Shown: piece after piece, positions 12,597-24,676 of the stretch
Layout of the letters: each line of letters begins with the position of its first letter
Numbering within the stretch: position 1 is the stretch's first letter
Source of the DNA: Metallyticus violacea
Lineage: Eukaryota; Arthropoda; Insecta; Mantodea; Metallyticidae
Direction of reading: 5' to 3'
Length of the DNA: 64,000 nt
Assembly: GCA_030762175.1 (NCBI GenBank)
Contig: CM060838.1
Location: 23,306,001 to 23,370,000 of the forward strand
The notes under the pieces: generated by a model
Seen by the model: the letters and a program-made list of their open reading frames with translations, nothing else
Told to the model about the DNA's origin: nothing
Database searches by the model: none
Position numbers and translations under genes: made by a program

Positions 12597-12878
12597 TTTT
12601 TTTTTTTTTGATTGATTTATTTATGGACGCTCTTTAACATCTCAGGTCATCAGCGTCCCATTCAACTCGGGGCGTGAAACGGCGGACAAATTTTGCTCAG
12701 AGGCCTCTCTTTCAGGCTTGGGGTTCTTTTTCGTGCCGTAAATGTACGACACGGGACCCACGGCTTTACTTCCCTTCCGAAGGAAGCCATACTTCGGATT
12801 TTTACATCCGAAAAAATCCATCGGTCCTGGCCGGGTTTGAACCCGCGATCTTGGGTTTAGGAGGCAAGTATGGTAACC
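12597..12878 (-). mobile_element. SINE family B copy 3, 5'-truncated head
   Basis: Poly-T and GATTGATTTATTTATGGACG at the low-coordinate end, full body, box B region GGTTTGAACCCGCG, ending at GGTAACC. The first ~25 bases of the head are absent. Confidence 0.88.
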
Positions 12879-13544
12879 TGTACAGTGAACGTAATAAGTA
12901 ACTGTAGCCACATTTAAAAGAAGGATACTATATTGTGTTATATAATAGATATTGTACATGATAAACTATAATATTACAACTAGATATATAATTACATGTT
13001 AAAGCATATAATAAAGACATACATTGAGTAAAATCGTTTTAGCAAGCTTAATATTAACAATTTCATTAATACTGAATTTTGGTAGTTGGAATTGCATATG
13101 TTTATCATTTGTATTACATAACAAATTATTCTGAACTATTTGGTTTCCGGTATGTAATAGCAAACATTATTAGAATGCATAATACAATATTAGAATTATT
13201 GTACCAGTTTATTTGGTGCCGCGCTGCCCAACCCCCTTCCCTCGCCTCAAACCTCCGGGTCAAAGCAGCAGCAGCGATTACTCGATGCCTTTCAGACTCA
13301 AAGTTAAAGGACTAAAAAAATCTGTCTCTTATCACTCAAAACACAGGCGTTTCGCAATTGGCAAAAGAGAACAGTTCGTTTATCAGTCATGCCGGCATGT
13401 ACAGGGTGTATCAGTAACTCACTGACAATCTTGAGGAAGAATGGATCACATAGAGAGGATAGTTGTTTTCTTTTGATATGTTTGCTGACACCGCCCTAAT
13501 GAGTATGAGCTCTAAGTCCTTCTTGTTCACTTTACACAGCTATA
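12879..13544. other. no recognised feature
   Basis: AT-rich, then a GC-richer patch at 13210-13400 ending in ACAGGGTGTATCAGTAA, a possible transposon end for the fragment at 13850. Confidence 0.4.
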
Positions 13545-13717
13545 GAAATGGTGTCGGGAAGTTCGTATACCCCTGTGCTTTACTAGTTTCTTATTAACAT
13601 ATGATATTATATTATTAGAAATATGGTTGAAGTATTGTTAGTTATTATTGTTGGTGTATTGTTGGTTGTTAATTAAAGTATAGCTTATAGGGGTATATGG
13701 ACTTCCGGAACACACTG
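13545..13717. mobile_element. 173-bp MITE, Tc1/mariner-like
   Basis: Imperfect inverted repeats of about 35 bp. The left arm holds GTGTCGGGAAGTTCGTATAC then CCCTGTGCTTTA; the right arm, reversed, reads GTGTTCCGGAAGTCCATATA then CCCCTATAAGC. TA lies directly outside both ends (13543-13544 and 13718-13719). There is no coding sequence. The interior is AT-rich with TTGTTGGT-type simple sequence. Confidence 0.72.
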
Positions 13718-13849
13718 TAGGTTGTAGTTGGTCTTTATGTAGCGCTTTCACACTGCCCTTAGTTTGCTGTTCTGTGTAGTGCGCATTTAGCTCGTGTTTC
13801 TTGTCACATTGCCGTGGTTCATATAAAGGTTTGTTGTTCTATGTTAATG

Positions 13850-14010
13850 CAGAACACACTTCCGGACCTGGCCCTTACTGTACGCAGGAACATGTGGTAC
13901 CAGCACGATGGAACCCAACCGCACTTCAGCATTTGGGTAACATTGTATAGCAACATCAGGACGCATTGTTTGGCCAGAGCGATCATCCGATTTAACTTCG
14001 TGTGCTTCGC
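13850..14010 (+). pseudogene. Tc1/mariner-type transposase fragment
   Basis: Plus-strand reading contains NMWYQHDGTQPHFS near 13890-13931. This parallels the MWFMHDGAPAHFS motif around the second catalytic Asp of arthropod transposases with a DUF4817-type N terminus. The following bases resemble the family's next block after a frameshift. The rest of the gene was not found. The sequence ACAGGGTGTATCAGTAA at 13401-13417 could be the matching terminus, but no partner end was seen. Confidence 0.6.
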
Positions 14011-14344
14011 CCCAGAGCGAAACTAGTTGATCATTTTTGAGTGTGGAAAAAGTTTATAATAAATTGTCAGAAAATGCAGAGAATTTAGAATTTAATATCT
14101 GCTAAACGATTTACCTGAGGTTTGACTTTCCGGATGCATAACTACTGAGGCAAGTGTAAGCAAACATTGTTCCTTAACAAAACAAAAAAAGGACCCTCTC
14201 TGCGTCATCTATCACTCCTCTAGGTTTGAAGCTCTGTTGTACGGTTTTTAATTGATTAATCTCTCACATTACAATTACATGAAATGAATGAATAAACAAC
14301 GGTGCAAATGAGCCCGGAACTCGTCAGCCATTCAAGTTCAGAGG

Positions 14345-14634
14345 TTTTTTTTTTTTTTTTTGATTGATTTATTTATGGACGCTCTTTAACATCTCAGGTC
14401 ATCAGCGTCCCATTTAACTCAGGGCGTGAAACGGCAGACAAATTTTGCTCAGATGCCTCTCTTTCAGGCTTGAGGTTCTTTTTCAAGCCGTAAATGTACG
14501 TCACGGGACCCACGGCTTTACTTCCCTTCCGAAGGAAGCCATACTTAGGATTTTACGCCCGAAAAAATCCATCGGTCCTGGCCGGGTTCAAACCCGCGAT
14601 CTTGGGTAACCATTACACTACCAGGACCGACAAT
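14345..14634 (-). mobile_element. SINE family B copy 4
   Basis: Complete reverse-oriented copy with poly-T, tail, body, and head ending CCAGGACCGA. Part of the anticodon-arm region is deleted (TTGGGTAACCATTACAC). TTCAGAGG at 14337-14344 and 14635-14642 is the target-site duplication. Confidence 0.9.
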
Positions 14635-14642
14635 TTCAGAGG

Positions 14643-15474
14643 GGAAGAAAATATACTTGTTCCTACTGGAAATCGCACCCTGACCCACCAGTTGACAAAC
14701 AGGCGGCATTAGATGATGAACATGATAGTAGGGATGTGGGTAGCAATAGAACAATTGTTCTTCGGAACCGTGAATGAAATTATGATGGCACAAATTAACT
14801 TTGCGCCTATTGATCCCTAATATACATTTTAAGGGTGAAAATACACACTAGGAATGCCAGAAAAGTAAAACCATATATACAAGAAACCATATTTTTTCCA
14901 GCACATTGGCACTTAAAATGAGCTCCATTGCGGATCCGCGCGGATATATTGTGTCACGTGACAAGCAGCATTTCTGTGGTGATCTGTTCGATGTTGACTT
15001 CTTGATCTGCTGTCTCAAAACATGGGGCTTTTATGTCAGCCTGTTGACCAAGTAGAATGCTCAACCTTATAGCTATGTGTAAATTGAAATTGTGGAAAGT
15101 ATCTACTTGATAGGTTATTCTGAACGCCATTTACAATTTCAGCACACAAAATACATAAAGGAGAGGAGAAGAAAACTGTTTTCATCGTAGCCCTGTGGAG
15201 CAAATATGGTTCTCCGTCTACAAGGAGAGTCAGACAAATCTCTTAACAGAATGTACTTATTTGTGTAGGCTATACGAGATTAGGGGCAGAATTTGTGGAA
15301 CAACTCCATTCGGCCTGATATTTATTTTCTTCGGCAATAGACTGTCATTTGTTACAGCAGTTGACCTTATACTGCCTGGAGAGAAATGTCAATTTGCAAG
15401 CACCAGCAGAGCGAATAATTAGCACGTTAACGTAATGAAGCACGTAGGCGCTTATACCAGACACACAGTATTCT
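14643..15474. other. no recognised feature
   Basis: Contains the palindromic GCGGATCCGCGCGGATATA near 14931-14949; no gene recognised. Confidence 0.45.
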
Positions 15475-15790
15475 TTCCCCTCACACTCCTTTTAATTTCA
15501 TGCGTCTTCTCTTTTACTTCCTTCCTCTTTTCCTACACTTCGTTCTTCGTTAGTATTTTTATTTCTCTTCCACATTAAGAAGGTCTAATTCATTCGCTCA
15601 TTAGTTTCACTCGATTCTCTTTTATTTTCATATTTGAACTTAGATCTCTTCATTTTATATTCTTTAATTTCTAATTACTATCCTCCTTTTGCTCTTTCCC
15701 CTCCTTTTCCCTTCCTTTTTTGTTTATTATTCTTTTTTCCCACATACCTATCTTAACTTCAGTTTTATCTTCCTACTTTTCAAAATATTT
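15475..15790 (+). repeat. pyrimidine-rich tract 2
   Basis: C/T-rich stretch (CTTCTCTTTTACTTCCTTCC, CCTCCTTTTCCCTTCC) with the same style of TTCC/CTTT words as the tract at 11055. Homology between the two cannot be shown by eye. Confidence 0.65.
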
Positions 15791-17409
15791 CATATATATT
15801 TTAATATTCATATTAATGCACTCATAAATGAGTGAATTTGCTGCCTAAAACATCAGCTAGTAATGTTCTGAAGCTGAAACTAATGAAATGTTTAGGAAAA
15901 CAGAACGAGCATGTTCAGTCCTATAACATGTCCTATATTTTTGCTGTTTAACCAAAGTTTAGCATGCAATTGACAAAGCCTGTATTTTTGTTTGTTCTCT
16001 GGCATTAATGTGTCCTCAGATAGGTTATTGGGCCTGCGGAAGTTAAGTGAACTATTTAAACCAAAATACACTACAAAAATATGATAGTTTTCTCACTAAA
16101 CAATTTATTAGTACCAGATTATTAGTTTAGCGAAGTTAAATTAATTACATATGTTTATATTTGCATTTTTCACGCGCACAGGAAATATTTTAATGTTAAT
16201 TGTCCTTAAAATATCTCCAATGAAAGCTGTAAACTTTGCTACAGCCAAGGACAATTCTAGGAGCCTCCTGTACAAGAAATAAATATTATTTTTCAGCGAT
16301 AAAGCGCCAAATAAAATGATAACTCCTGTAAAAATTCCACTGACATTGTACGAAAGCGAAGGTGTAAATTCCTTAATTACTGCACGCCAGCAAGCTGCAG
16401 GGGTAACTCCGCACATAGGCTTCCAAATTGTTTATCCAGTTACAGAAAACATAATGAGGCCTTGGTATTTCTTTGAATCAGAGTGGAAGCATTTGCGCGG
16501 GAGGTGCTACGAATTGCAAAGAGCAAAGCGATTTATTTCTGGGTGTGATGATTTGGGCTGGATGAGCTGGGCAGAGTAAGAATGTTCCATCAGCGTCCAC
16601 CAGAGTACGACACCGCACAGTCCATAATCGAATTAGTACGCACATTCCTTGCGCAAGATAGCTGCATGCTGCAAGTTGACGTGACAAGTGTCATGTCCAT
16701 AAACTTATAAGGTTAATCTTGGGGCACCGCATAGCAACGATCGAGTTGATATCATTTGAGTACAGTTGTGGGCATTAATATTCAAACTGTTATTAAATTA
16801 GTTTCTTTCCAATAGTCTATCAGGAAAGTGTTTACAGTACGTTATGGCGAAATCAGAATATTTGTAGCGGTCCGTTTTATAAGATATATTTTATTCTCTC
16901 CTAGTACCCTGTAGGATTCGTTATGAGCACGTAAATTCATATATCTATTATTTATTATGTGATGCTCACAATTAGTTGTATAATCCTGTACCTAAGTAAT
17001 AAAGCTCCCCCATGTATCTCCTGTATTGTAGAATTTACAATTATGTTTAAATTGTCATGTGAAATTATAATTTTGCCAAGCTTTTGAACTGTAAAACTAT
17101 GCTCCTGCAGCAAATTTATTTCTCTTTGTTAATTATATAATGATTACCCGTAGATGTTGATATAATTCGTCTTTATGGTTTGTGTACGTGTTTCAAGCAG
17201 TGATAAATGGTGCAAACCTAATGTTAAATTGGAAAAGCATGTTTCTGCGAATATATTCGCTCTAAAAGTATAACGTGTAATGTATTTTGACATTGTAACT
17301 ATCCATTTATTCCACAATGTTGCATATGCTTTCGAACTACCTTCAAAATATTATATACTCCTAGATAAAACACGTTACATTATGCTAAGCTGAGTAAGAT
17401 GGGGAAGCC
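15791..17409. other. no recognised feature
   Basis: Unique-looking AT-rich DNA. An 87-codon frame at 16316-16579 has no recognisable motif. Confidence 0.5.
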
Positions 17410-18994
17410 GAAGCAATACTGACACTGGATCTATTTGAGCAGTGTAGGGAAGCTGCGCGCTTCATTGAGGTCAGAAGGAGTTCCATTTTAAATGGAAACC
17501 CGAAGCATGTTTAGGATGAGCAACACATTCTTATGAAACGTATCACGTTAACTGTAGTGTCCCAATTGCTAAACAATTGCTTTATAGTTGCAATAAGTGC
17601 ATTACTGTTACATTTATTATTTTGTGTTTCTTTGTTACTTCATTATTTACGTCAGTTAAAATTCATATTTTAGCAACAATGTCGATTTGTACAGAACTCT
17701 CATTTGGACGCGTGGCCGACTTAACGCGGATTTGCATGGCACTAGGAAGCACGTTTTTTTGCCGGCGGAGTTGGATACTCATGCCCCCTTAAATACAGCA
17801 CACCAAACACTAATTTTTTGGTCATACAATGGAATTTTGTGTACAAGATGGGGTTTTTCTGCACTCCAGTATATATTGTTTTGTGTCGCTACATGACCAT
17901 GTAAATAAAACCATACTTCATTCGTAAATAAATAAATAAAAATAATAAACACGAGTCAATAGAGCGAACATTATCATTGTCCAACACCTATTTGCAGAAA
18001 TTAACTCGTGTTTGCAATTCCTGAACTACAGATATCTAATAGGATTTTAATTTTTAAAAGTTAATGGGATTCCAAATCGAGGTTTGCAAAATTCGTGATT
18101 CTTGTGCAAACTTTCTCAGAGATTTCTTTGGACTTCGTTCTAAATTTTGTCCGATGTTATCGAGTTTTCTCTCTGTAAGAACACGGGCGTTTTACTTTCG
18201 GTTTCTTATGAAGAACAGACCTCATTTCCCTAAATCTATACACGAGATGCGAACCGTTTCTCTGTGAGGCGCATGAACAGCAAAGAATCTGCCTATAAAT
18301 CGCCGTCTCATTTCTCTAGAGTTTGTTGTTACATTGAAATCATATACGAAGATTTTGTGTGCTAAAGTATACGAACCTTTTGGCATTATTACACCAAAAA
18401 CACACTATAACACTGAAACACGTAGCATCACAACGTTCCGCGTTAGCACAGGGAGAGGCGGGAAAGTGGAGGAGGGAACAGAACCGGTTAGAAACAGGGC
18501 AGACGAATCCCCGTTAAGCCGGCCACGCGTCCAAATGAAAGCTCTGTATTATAAAACCTTTTTAACACATCCTTCACAGGAAAAAGTGAAATTATTAAAA
18601 ATGAGAAGCTAGCACCAGAAATGTCAACCTAGGAGCAATACGTACAAGGATTTTTTCAGCAGTGTATGTAAGCTGCGCGCGCAACATTGAGGTAGGCGGA
18701 AGTCTGTGCATTTTAAATGGAAAGCTCAAACTAAACACGTTTATCGCTTTAACACTCTAACTGAGCTGTCACACTTGCTACATAATTGCTTAATAGTTGC
18801 AATTAGTATTATAACACTGTTGTAATTGTCCGTTTTGTGTTTCTTGATTACTTGATTAAGCACGCAAGTGAATAAATATTCAAATTTTAGCAAGAATATT
18901 GGCATGTATTATAAAAGATCTTTTACCCAAGTCCTTTTCAATTCGTTCTGTCTCAGGAAAAAAGTGAAAGTATTAAAAAATGGAAGCGTAAAAA
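17410..18994. repeat. 364-bp tandem duplication, first unit split by a transposon
   Basis: Unit 1 is 17410-17691 plus 18549-18630; unit 2 is 18631 to about 18994. Shared landmarks are AGCAATAC, GCAGTGTA followed by AAGCTGCGCGC, CATTTTAAATGG, ATTGCTTTATAGTTGCAAT-like, TTTTGTGTTTCTTG-like, TATTATAAAA, and AGGAAAAAGTGAAA. Removing the 855-bp element and one TA makes unit 1 collinear with unit 2 (unit length 364 bp). The units are clearly diverged, so the duplication is old. Confidence 0.8.
17692..18546 (-). mobile_element. 855-bp Tc1/mariner-type transposon, defective, TA-flanked
   Basis: Terminal inverted repeats of about 42 bp begin CAGARCTYTCATTTGGACGC at both ends, with about five mismatches. 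The element is bounded by TA at 17690-17691 and 18547-18548. On the minus strand it encodes pieces of a Tc1/mariner-superfamily transposase of the type with a DUF4817-like N-terminal helix-turn-helix, common in arthropods. RVLTERKLDNIG and SPKKSLRKFAQES lie near 18105-18195, KLKPYRISVVQELQ near 18010-18060 across frameshifts, and FYLHGHVATQNNIYW, SAEKPHLVH and YDQKISVWCAV near 17800-17915. The expected first catalytic Asp (SDE) reads TNE. Much of the 3' coding part is deleted. It has inserted into one unit of a tandem duplication (see that entry). Confidence 0.85.
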
Positions 18995-19697
18995 CTACAA
19001 CTACTCAAAAGACTAATAAATATTAGACCTTTTCAGGCTACTGTCGCATATATAACGCAAAAGTGAATGGTTGCCATATTAGTGAAACGAATTCTTCCAT
19101 TTGTTATTTAGCATGGATAGAAACACTGATCAAAACCGGGTAAAACAATGAAAGATCTTTATCGAACATTTAACGATTGTTAACCATTTATATTCATCTG
19201 TAAATATAGCTGCTTGATGACCAGCTTAAAAATTAAGTTCCTTACATAATCGAAAGGTAAAGTAGAACAGGGACACACTTGAAAGACGTAAATGCACTGC
19301 GTTTTCTGGACAAACAAGAGTCGGCCTCTTGGGTCCATGATGAATGAGGAAACCTATTAACAGAGGCAATTATGTGGAACTGGTGATTATGACCTACTAA
19401 CGGAGCATACAGATACGTCTACTGATTCAAAGGGTTTTCTAATCCAATAATCTCATTAAAGCCATCAGTTCAACTCTTTTTAGTAGCTATTAAGCAGGCC
19501 ATCAAGAGTTCCTACTTCGTTGATGAAACTACAGGTGTAACAAAGCCCTATTTTCTATTGTTCTACATTATCCAAATTAAGAACTACCAGGAAGATTCTT
19601 AAAATTCTGTGATATAAATAATAACAGATATGCCCAGACTATTGCAGAACTTATTCCATATTTCATATCAAAATTAGAATGTAATAAGAAATTGATT

Positions 19698-19732
<35 letters not shown>

Positions 19733-21309
19733 GGGAAAATTTTAAGAAATTTCAAACATACATCGAAGCCATACATCAAGAAACCTCGTTTGTTCACCGT
19801 TACCCATGTTTTGAATTTCGTTTCGTCTCAAAGTGCCAATTAATTACACGAGTGTTAAATGCTTTTAGTGCGCTTGCAGCATTTTTTCAGCATCTCCAAA
19901 AGGAACTAAAATTTTAATTACATTTTACAACGTCGTCTTCAAAAAGTTTGTCCAACATGACGAAACTAGCTCCCAAGGCTAATAAACACTGCGTGTAGGG
20001 ATAAAAGTAAACTCTGTGGCTCAATTTTACAATACATTGTAGATTAAATAATCTCTTTAATTATGTGTGAGTTTTAGAAGATTTCGAGTTTTTTTTTTCT
20101 TTTAAATACAATTAAAATAGTTTATTTAAGTAACGTGTTTCATGAAATTCTTCAGAGCCAAACAAATGATGGTTTGTATTGACAAAAGAAAGTCATCATG
20201 CAAAGCCGCGTTATGCGATTCTAGGAGAAGAGGTTTACAAAGAAACAGTATCTCAAGTAAGAAAATCAAATCTTCCAAGAGCAGAAATTTCATTAATGTG
20301 TATATTGCACAGTTTTTGATAATATGAATTCTAGCTTTAAAGATTATTTTAATATAGTATTAATATTCACTAAAATGAAAAATAAAGGCAGCATTCTAAA
20401 GATTATGCTGAAATTTGTTTTCAAAGTCTGATAGATATTTATTGAAAAATTTTTAACAACACTCGACTGAAAAATAAGCCCATATATTGTACAGTATTGG
20501 AGTTTCAAAATAAAAACATTCATGAGCTAGCAAAACCATTGATTACTAATTCAATATTTTCAATAAAACGTTTTCCTAATATTATTAGTGTGCAATTATC
20601 AATATGCCTTCAGTAAAATAAAAATGATAATTTTCAGCACTTGAAAGAATAAAACACTACTATCGAAATTCTACTGGGAAAAGAGGCTTTTCATCCAGGA
20701 ATTATTTCTATTAAAACCCGCCTACTAGTAAAGCAGTAGTTCTTTAAGGAAATGTTTCTGAAGAGAGAATGAAATTTAATTTTGGTAATGTGGATGGAAT
20801 AAATGAGTTTGAAGGTTATTTATTTTATATAGCCTCAGATATTGAAACAGATCATAGGGCCTACCCCTATTGAAATATAAATATGATATACATATTATAA
20901 ACCTAATCATCATATTTGGTGCATTTTAATTAGTGGTGTAGATATGTGCGTGTGTGCAGCTTTGATGTGTTAATTGTATGTCATAAAAAGAGAAAGTTCT
21001 CTGGTGCGACTGTCTACGGTAGCCAAGCCAGAAAAGAGGCAGAGGCTCATACACCGCTATAAAAGAGAAGGGACAAGTGTATGCCGTTTCTTAAAAGACT
21101 TTCCGTTGGCGAGGGTTAATAAAGTCCGGGTTGTCGGCCACGTTAGGGTAATGAATTCGCCAGCCTGTTGTACAGTTAACTTTAAACCAACCAATGTAAA
21201 TAAGTGTTTTGAAATTTCAAGTAGTAGCGGGTGGCATGCCTTGGCAGATGAATTTGAACAGCAATTGTAGGTGTATATTTAGAATTTTTAAAGCAAGGAG
21301 GAGACTTGT
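18995..21309. other. no recognised feature apart from an ATT repeat
   Basis: AT-rich. A 98-codon frame at 20974-21267 just before the LTR has no recognisable motif. Confidence 0.5.
19699..19732. repeat. ATT trinucleotide microsatellite
   Basis: About eleven perfect TTA/ATT units. The plus-strand frame across it is a run of Tyr codons with no other support. Confidence 0.97.
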
Positions 21310-21940
21310 GCGCGTTTGTGTGACCCCCGTGGCCAACGTCTAGCTAATTTGAATCGAACATATAAGGAGGCGTTTGTTCGACTGGGGCATTCGAAGCTCA
21401 ACAGCTGAAATACTTGAAGTTGTATGCTCTGCGGGGTCACATACATCAGCTGAAATTAGTTGACATGAGTATTGAGATGATCGGATAGAAAAGTTCATCA
21501 ATTAAGCAGAGAGAGGCAGTTCTCACACTCACACAGTTCAACAATTCAGTTTGGCAGATCAGTTCATCTCATTTCATATTGGCAGTTCACATACTCAGAT
21601 CAGATGCAGTTGAGACATTCAGATAATCGCGTTCAGATCATCTTCTTGGAAATTGCGGCAGCTAAATTTATATACGACAGAACTAAGCTCTCTCGTACGC
21701 AGAACACCAGAGGACGTGACATTTTTTGCGAATAATAAATTACCACACACATTCGGATCTGCTCATCGCGTGATTGTTAACACGGTTGGTATCCTATCCC
21801 AGTCCTGTTGAGCACGAATCACAAAATAGCGTAACAAATCCCTGAAGCGTGGGCAACAACACCCAAAGCGATCAGTAGTCAATTAATAATGATATGCCGC
21901 TATAAAATATGGCCATCAGCAACTAAATCGCTTCATAATT
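21310..21940 (+). mobile_element. LTR-retrotransposon LTR, plus orientation
   Basis: Shares a series of blocks in order with the reverse of 27800-28450: CATATAAGGAGGCGTTTG (TATA region), CTGCGGGG.CAC, CCAGAGGACG, AATAAATTACCACA, CCCAGTCCTGTTGAG, CGCTTCATAATT, then TTGGCGACC. The last resembles the primer-binding start (TGGCG...) directly after an LTR. No gag or pol follows; a mariner begins at 22382. Probably a solo or truncated LTR of a Ty3/gypsy-like element. Exact ends are uncertain. Confidence 0.7.
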
Positions 21941-22381
21941 GGCGACCAATCTGTCCCTCATACACCAAACTGCTTCAAATTTGGTACCTAACCCAAGATC
22001 TACATTAGTGATTTTTAATCCTTTCAGAAAGTTAAATGAAATGTATTATGCTTTATGGAAGGTTTTCATTACAGCTGAAGCCTGAAAGTTAAAGACTGGA
22101 GGAAAACTTAAGACAGATTGATTTACGAAATTCATGAGTTTGTCATTAGCAAATGCATGGAAGATGTGCACTTTGCCCAAGTGTGGAATTTTAGGCTGGT
22201 TCGTTGCGCTTTGTGGTAATATGATATTCATTGTATGTGATTCATTAAATATTTGCTCTATTTTGTTTCTCTTATATGGGCTCTTTACCTTGAAAAAGAA
22301 ATAACTGGTCTTTCTATCACTAATGAACCTAACCTGGCATGGTACTGAAACGAATCAGAGTAGAGTTCCCACATATGAAAG

Positions 22382-23504
22382 ATATTTTAAAAATTCTTGG
22401 CCTGACTCAGAGATGGCGTGAAAATGGCCAAATTACTATGAATAGTTGTTGATGGCGCGCTGTTTCATACGCATAAATGCAGCCACTTGTTTATGACAAT
22501 CGTGTAAACAAATTTCTACATTTTCTACAAAATGGATAAAACTGAAATACGAGCTGTGATAAAGAACTTCGTTTTGAAGGATTTAAACCCAATAGAAATA
22601 CAAAAGAACTTTGATTCCACATTAAAGAATGCTTCCGCTTTGTTTTTGAAGGTTAAAAAGTGGGCTGCTGAATTTAAGGTGATGAGCTCTCAGGGCGTCC
22701 CAAAACTGCTATGATCAACGAGATTGTGATAAAAGTTCTCAATGCGTACTCAATGATCGCTGATTGAAGGTACGCGACTGGCTGACATTGCAAAGACCTC
22801 GATAGGTCGTGTCTACTACATTTTATATGAAGTTTAGGGTATAGAAAGTTCAATGGGTGCCGCGTTTGTTAACAATGGACCAAAAACGCATTGGAATGAA
22901 CATTTTGCAACATTTTTTAATATTTGTTTAAATGCAATTCCAGTGAGTTTCTCCGACATTTCACAACAGTAGATGAAACGTGGATTCATCACTAAACGAA
23001 GAAAGCGGTTCCATCTACAGGAAAAGTTTTCGGGGTTTCTCATGGTGTGGCGCCCGTAGACTACCTCCAAAAGGGCAGAACCATCATCGGGGAGTATTAT
23101 GCTGCACTAATGGACCAAGTAAAGGATGCTATTCAGACTAAACGACCCCACCTTGCGAAAAAGAAAGTTCTCTTTCATCATAATAATGCACCTTCACACA
23201 CGTCTGGTATTGTTGCTGCAAAACTGCATGACTTTTGCTTCCACATCCGCCATAGTCGCCGGATATGACTCCTAGCGATTACTCTTTGTTCTGAAACTTG
23301 AAGAAATGGCTCGGTGGATGAATATTCACATCAAATTATGAGATTGAAGCTGAGACAGACGCAGTTGGACAATTTTTTAAGGGTATTAAAAAGTTGGAAA
23401 GTCGTTGGACTAAAAATATTTATTTAAATGGTGATTATGTGGGGGGAAGAGCATTTCTCTTAAATCTTGTGTTTTCTTGGTCAGGCCACGAACTTTTAGA
23501 ACGT
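22382..23504 (+). mobile_element. mariner DNA transposon, inactive near-complete copy
   Basis: The ends form imperfect terminal inverted repeats of about 25 bp: TTTTAAAAATTCTTGGCCTG at the left, and the reverse of GGCCACGAACTTTTAGAACG at the right. Inside, on the plus strand, the transposase starts at 22532 (MDKTEIRAVIKNFVLKD), the N-terminal helix-turn-helix region. It continues after frameshifts with TVDETWIHH near 22970 (first catalytic Asp), an intact block 23047-23268 (DYLQKGRTIIGEYYAALMD, KKKVLFHHNNAPSHTS), and SPDMTPSDYSLF near 23255-23292 (third Asp). The second catalytic Asp of the usual HQDNAPAHTS motif reads Asn (HHNNAPSHTS). Span is about 1.1 kb, shorter than the usual 1.3 kb, and two internal blocks are missing. 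No clear TA duplication was found. Confidence 0.88.
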
Positions 23505-24676
23505 CATTGAACAAATTAGAATCTATTAGTGTCTTTCTCTCGCCTTGTTAAGGGTACTCAATAACGCTGCTTAGCAGAAGTATGACGAATCAGAGGTTAG
23601 ATTCAGCAAAACTATTAAAATTTGGACTAGTTGTGTGCTCAAGTACACGAAGCGTGCTCTCCCTTCCTGTTTTCCATAAATAGTTTCAGCGACATCGCGT
23701 GATCCATTCCATTCTTAAGTAACTTGCTCAACGCAGCATAAACCACGTTGACTGCAGATGAATGCAGTATTATTGATTCCACGAGTAGAAAACTTGGGTT
23801 TATAGGCAAGTGAGAGCAAAGCTTCCTTCTGTGTATTTTTATACACCTTGGCAATCACAGGATTAAATTAAATTTCAAATACGCTAAGCATTGTTTCGAT
23901 TCACTATCAGATTAACTTAATTCGTTAACTATCCTGATTAAGAAAGTGGGTAGACCATGTTGTTCATAAGACTCTTTTTAATAGGAAAGTGGGAGATGTG
24001 TAAAAAAAGTCATCATATGCGAAACAAATGCCTATCTTAATAGAGATGCCTTGGTTGCCTTTAAAATGTCAAATGATTGGGGGTTATAAATGAAAAAGTT
24101 AAATGTACAGTAATACTCCACCAGATATACACAATTTCGTACATCGTCCATCCACTTATTGGATAACTATTCATAAGAAAGAAGAAAAGAAGGACAGAAA
24201 GTAAGAAAAGAGCAATGGCTGCTTTTGGTAAACAAAAACAAAAGATAGACTCTGCAAAATACAATGCAAAGTGAAAGTGATAACGAGAAAATTGTTCCTT
24301 ATGAAATGTTCGGAATTTTTGGGTTCCAAAGTTCGTTTATTCAGTTTACTTTCCATCCATTGCTTTAAAAAGAGAGAGAGATAAAATTCTTCCACTAGTG
24401 AGTATTTATATCTTAGCTTATCTTCTTCTGGCTCTCTCTATGTACTTTATGTATATGAAGCATAAATACAAGATTATCTCTAAGTGGGATTAAAGATCAT
24501 AAACTTGCATAGCAATAGTTGCAAGAACCGAAATATGAAAGGTATATTCGTTCAGCCTGTTTCAATCCAGTCATAACACGCAAAATTCCATATCTGAAGG
24601 GGTGGGGTATATTTAGGGTATTTTTAGGGTATATTTTACATTAGTTTGCGTACTTTGAGCCTGTTTATACGTTGTT
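23505..24676. other. no recognised feature
   Basis: AT-rich between the mariner and SINE B copy 5; GAGAGAGAGA near 24371. Confidence 0.5.

Noticed and set aside
17692..18546. Reading the flanking direct repeats as LTRs of a retroelement
   Set aside because: The repeats run through the insertion point rather than ending at it, and the element has inverted ends with TA target duplication.
19696..19917. Poly-Tyr frame
   Set aside because: Produced by the ATT microsatellite.
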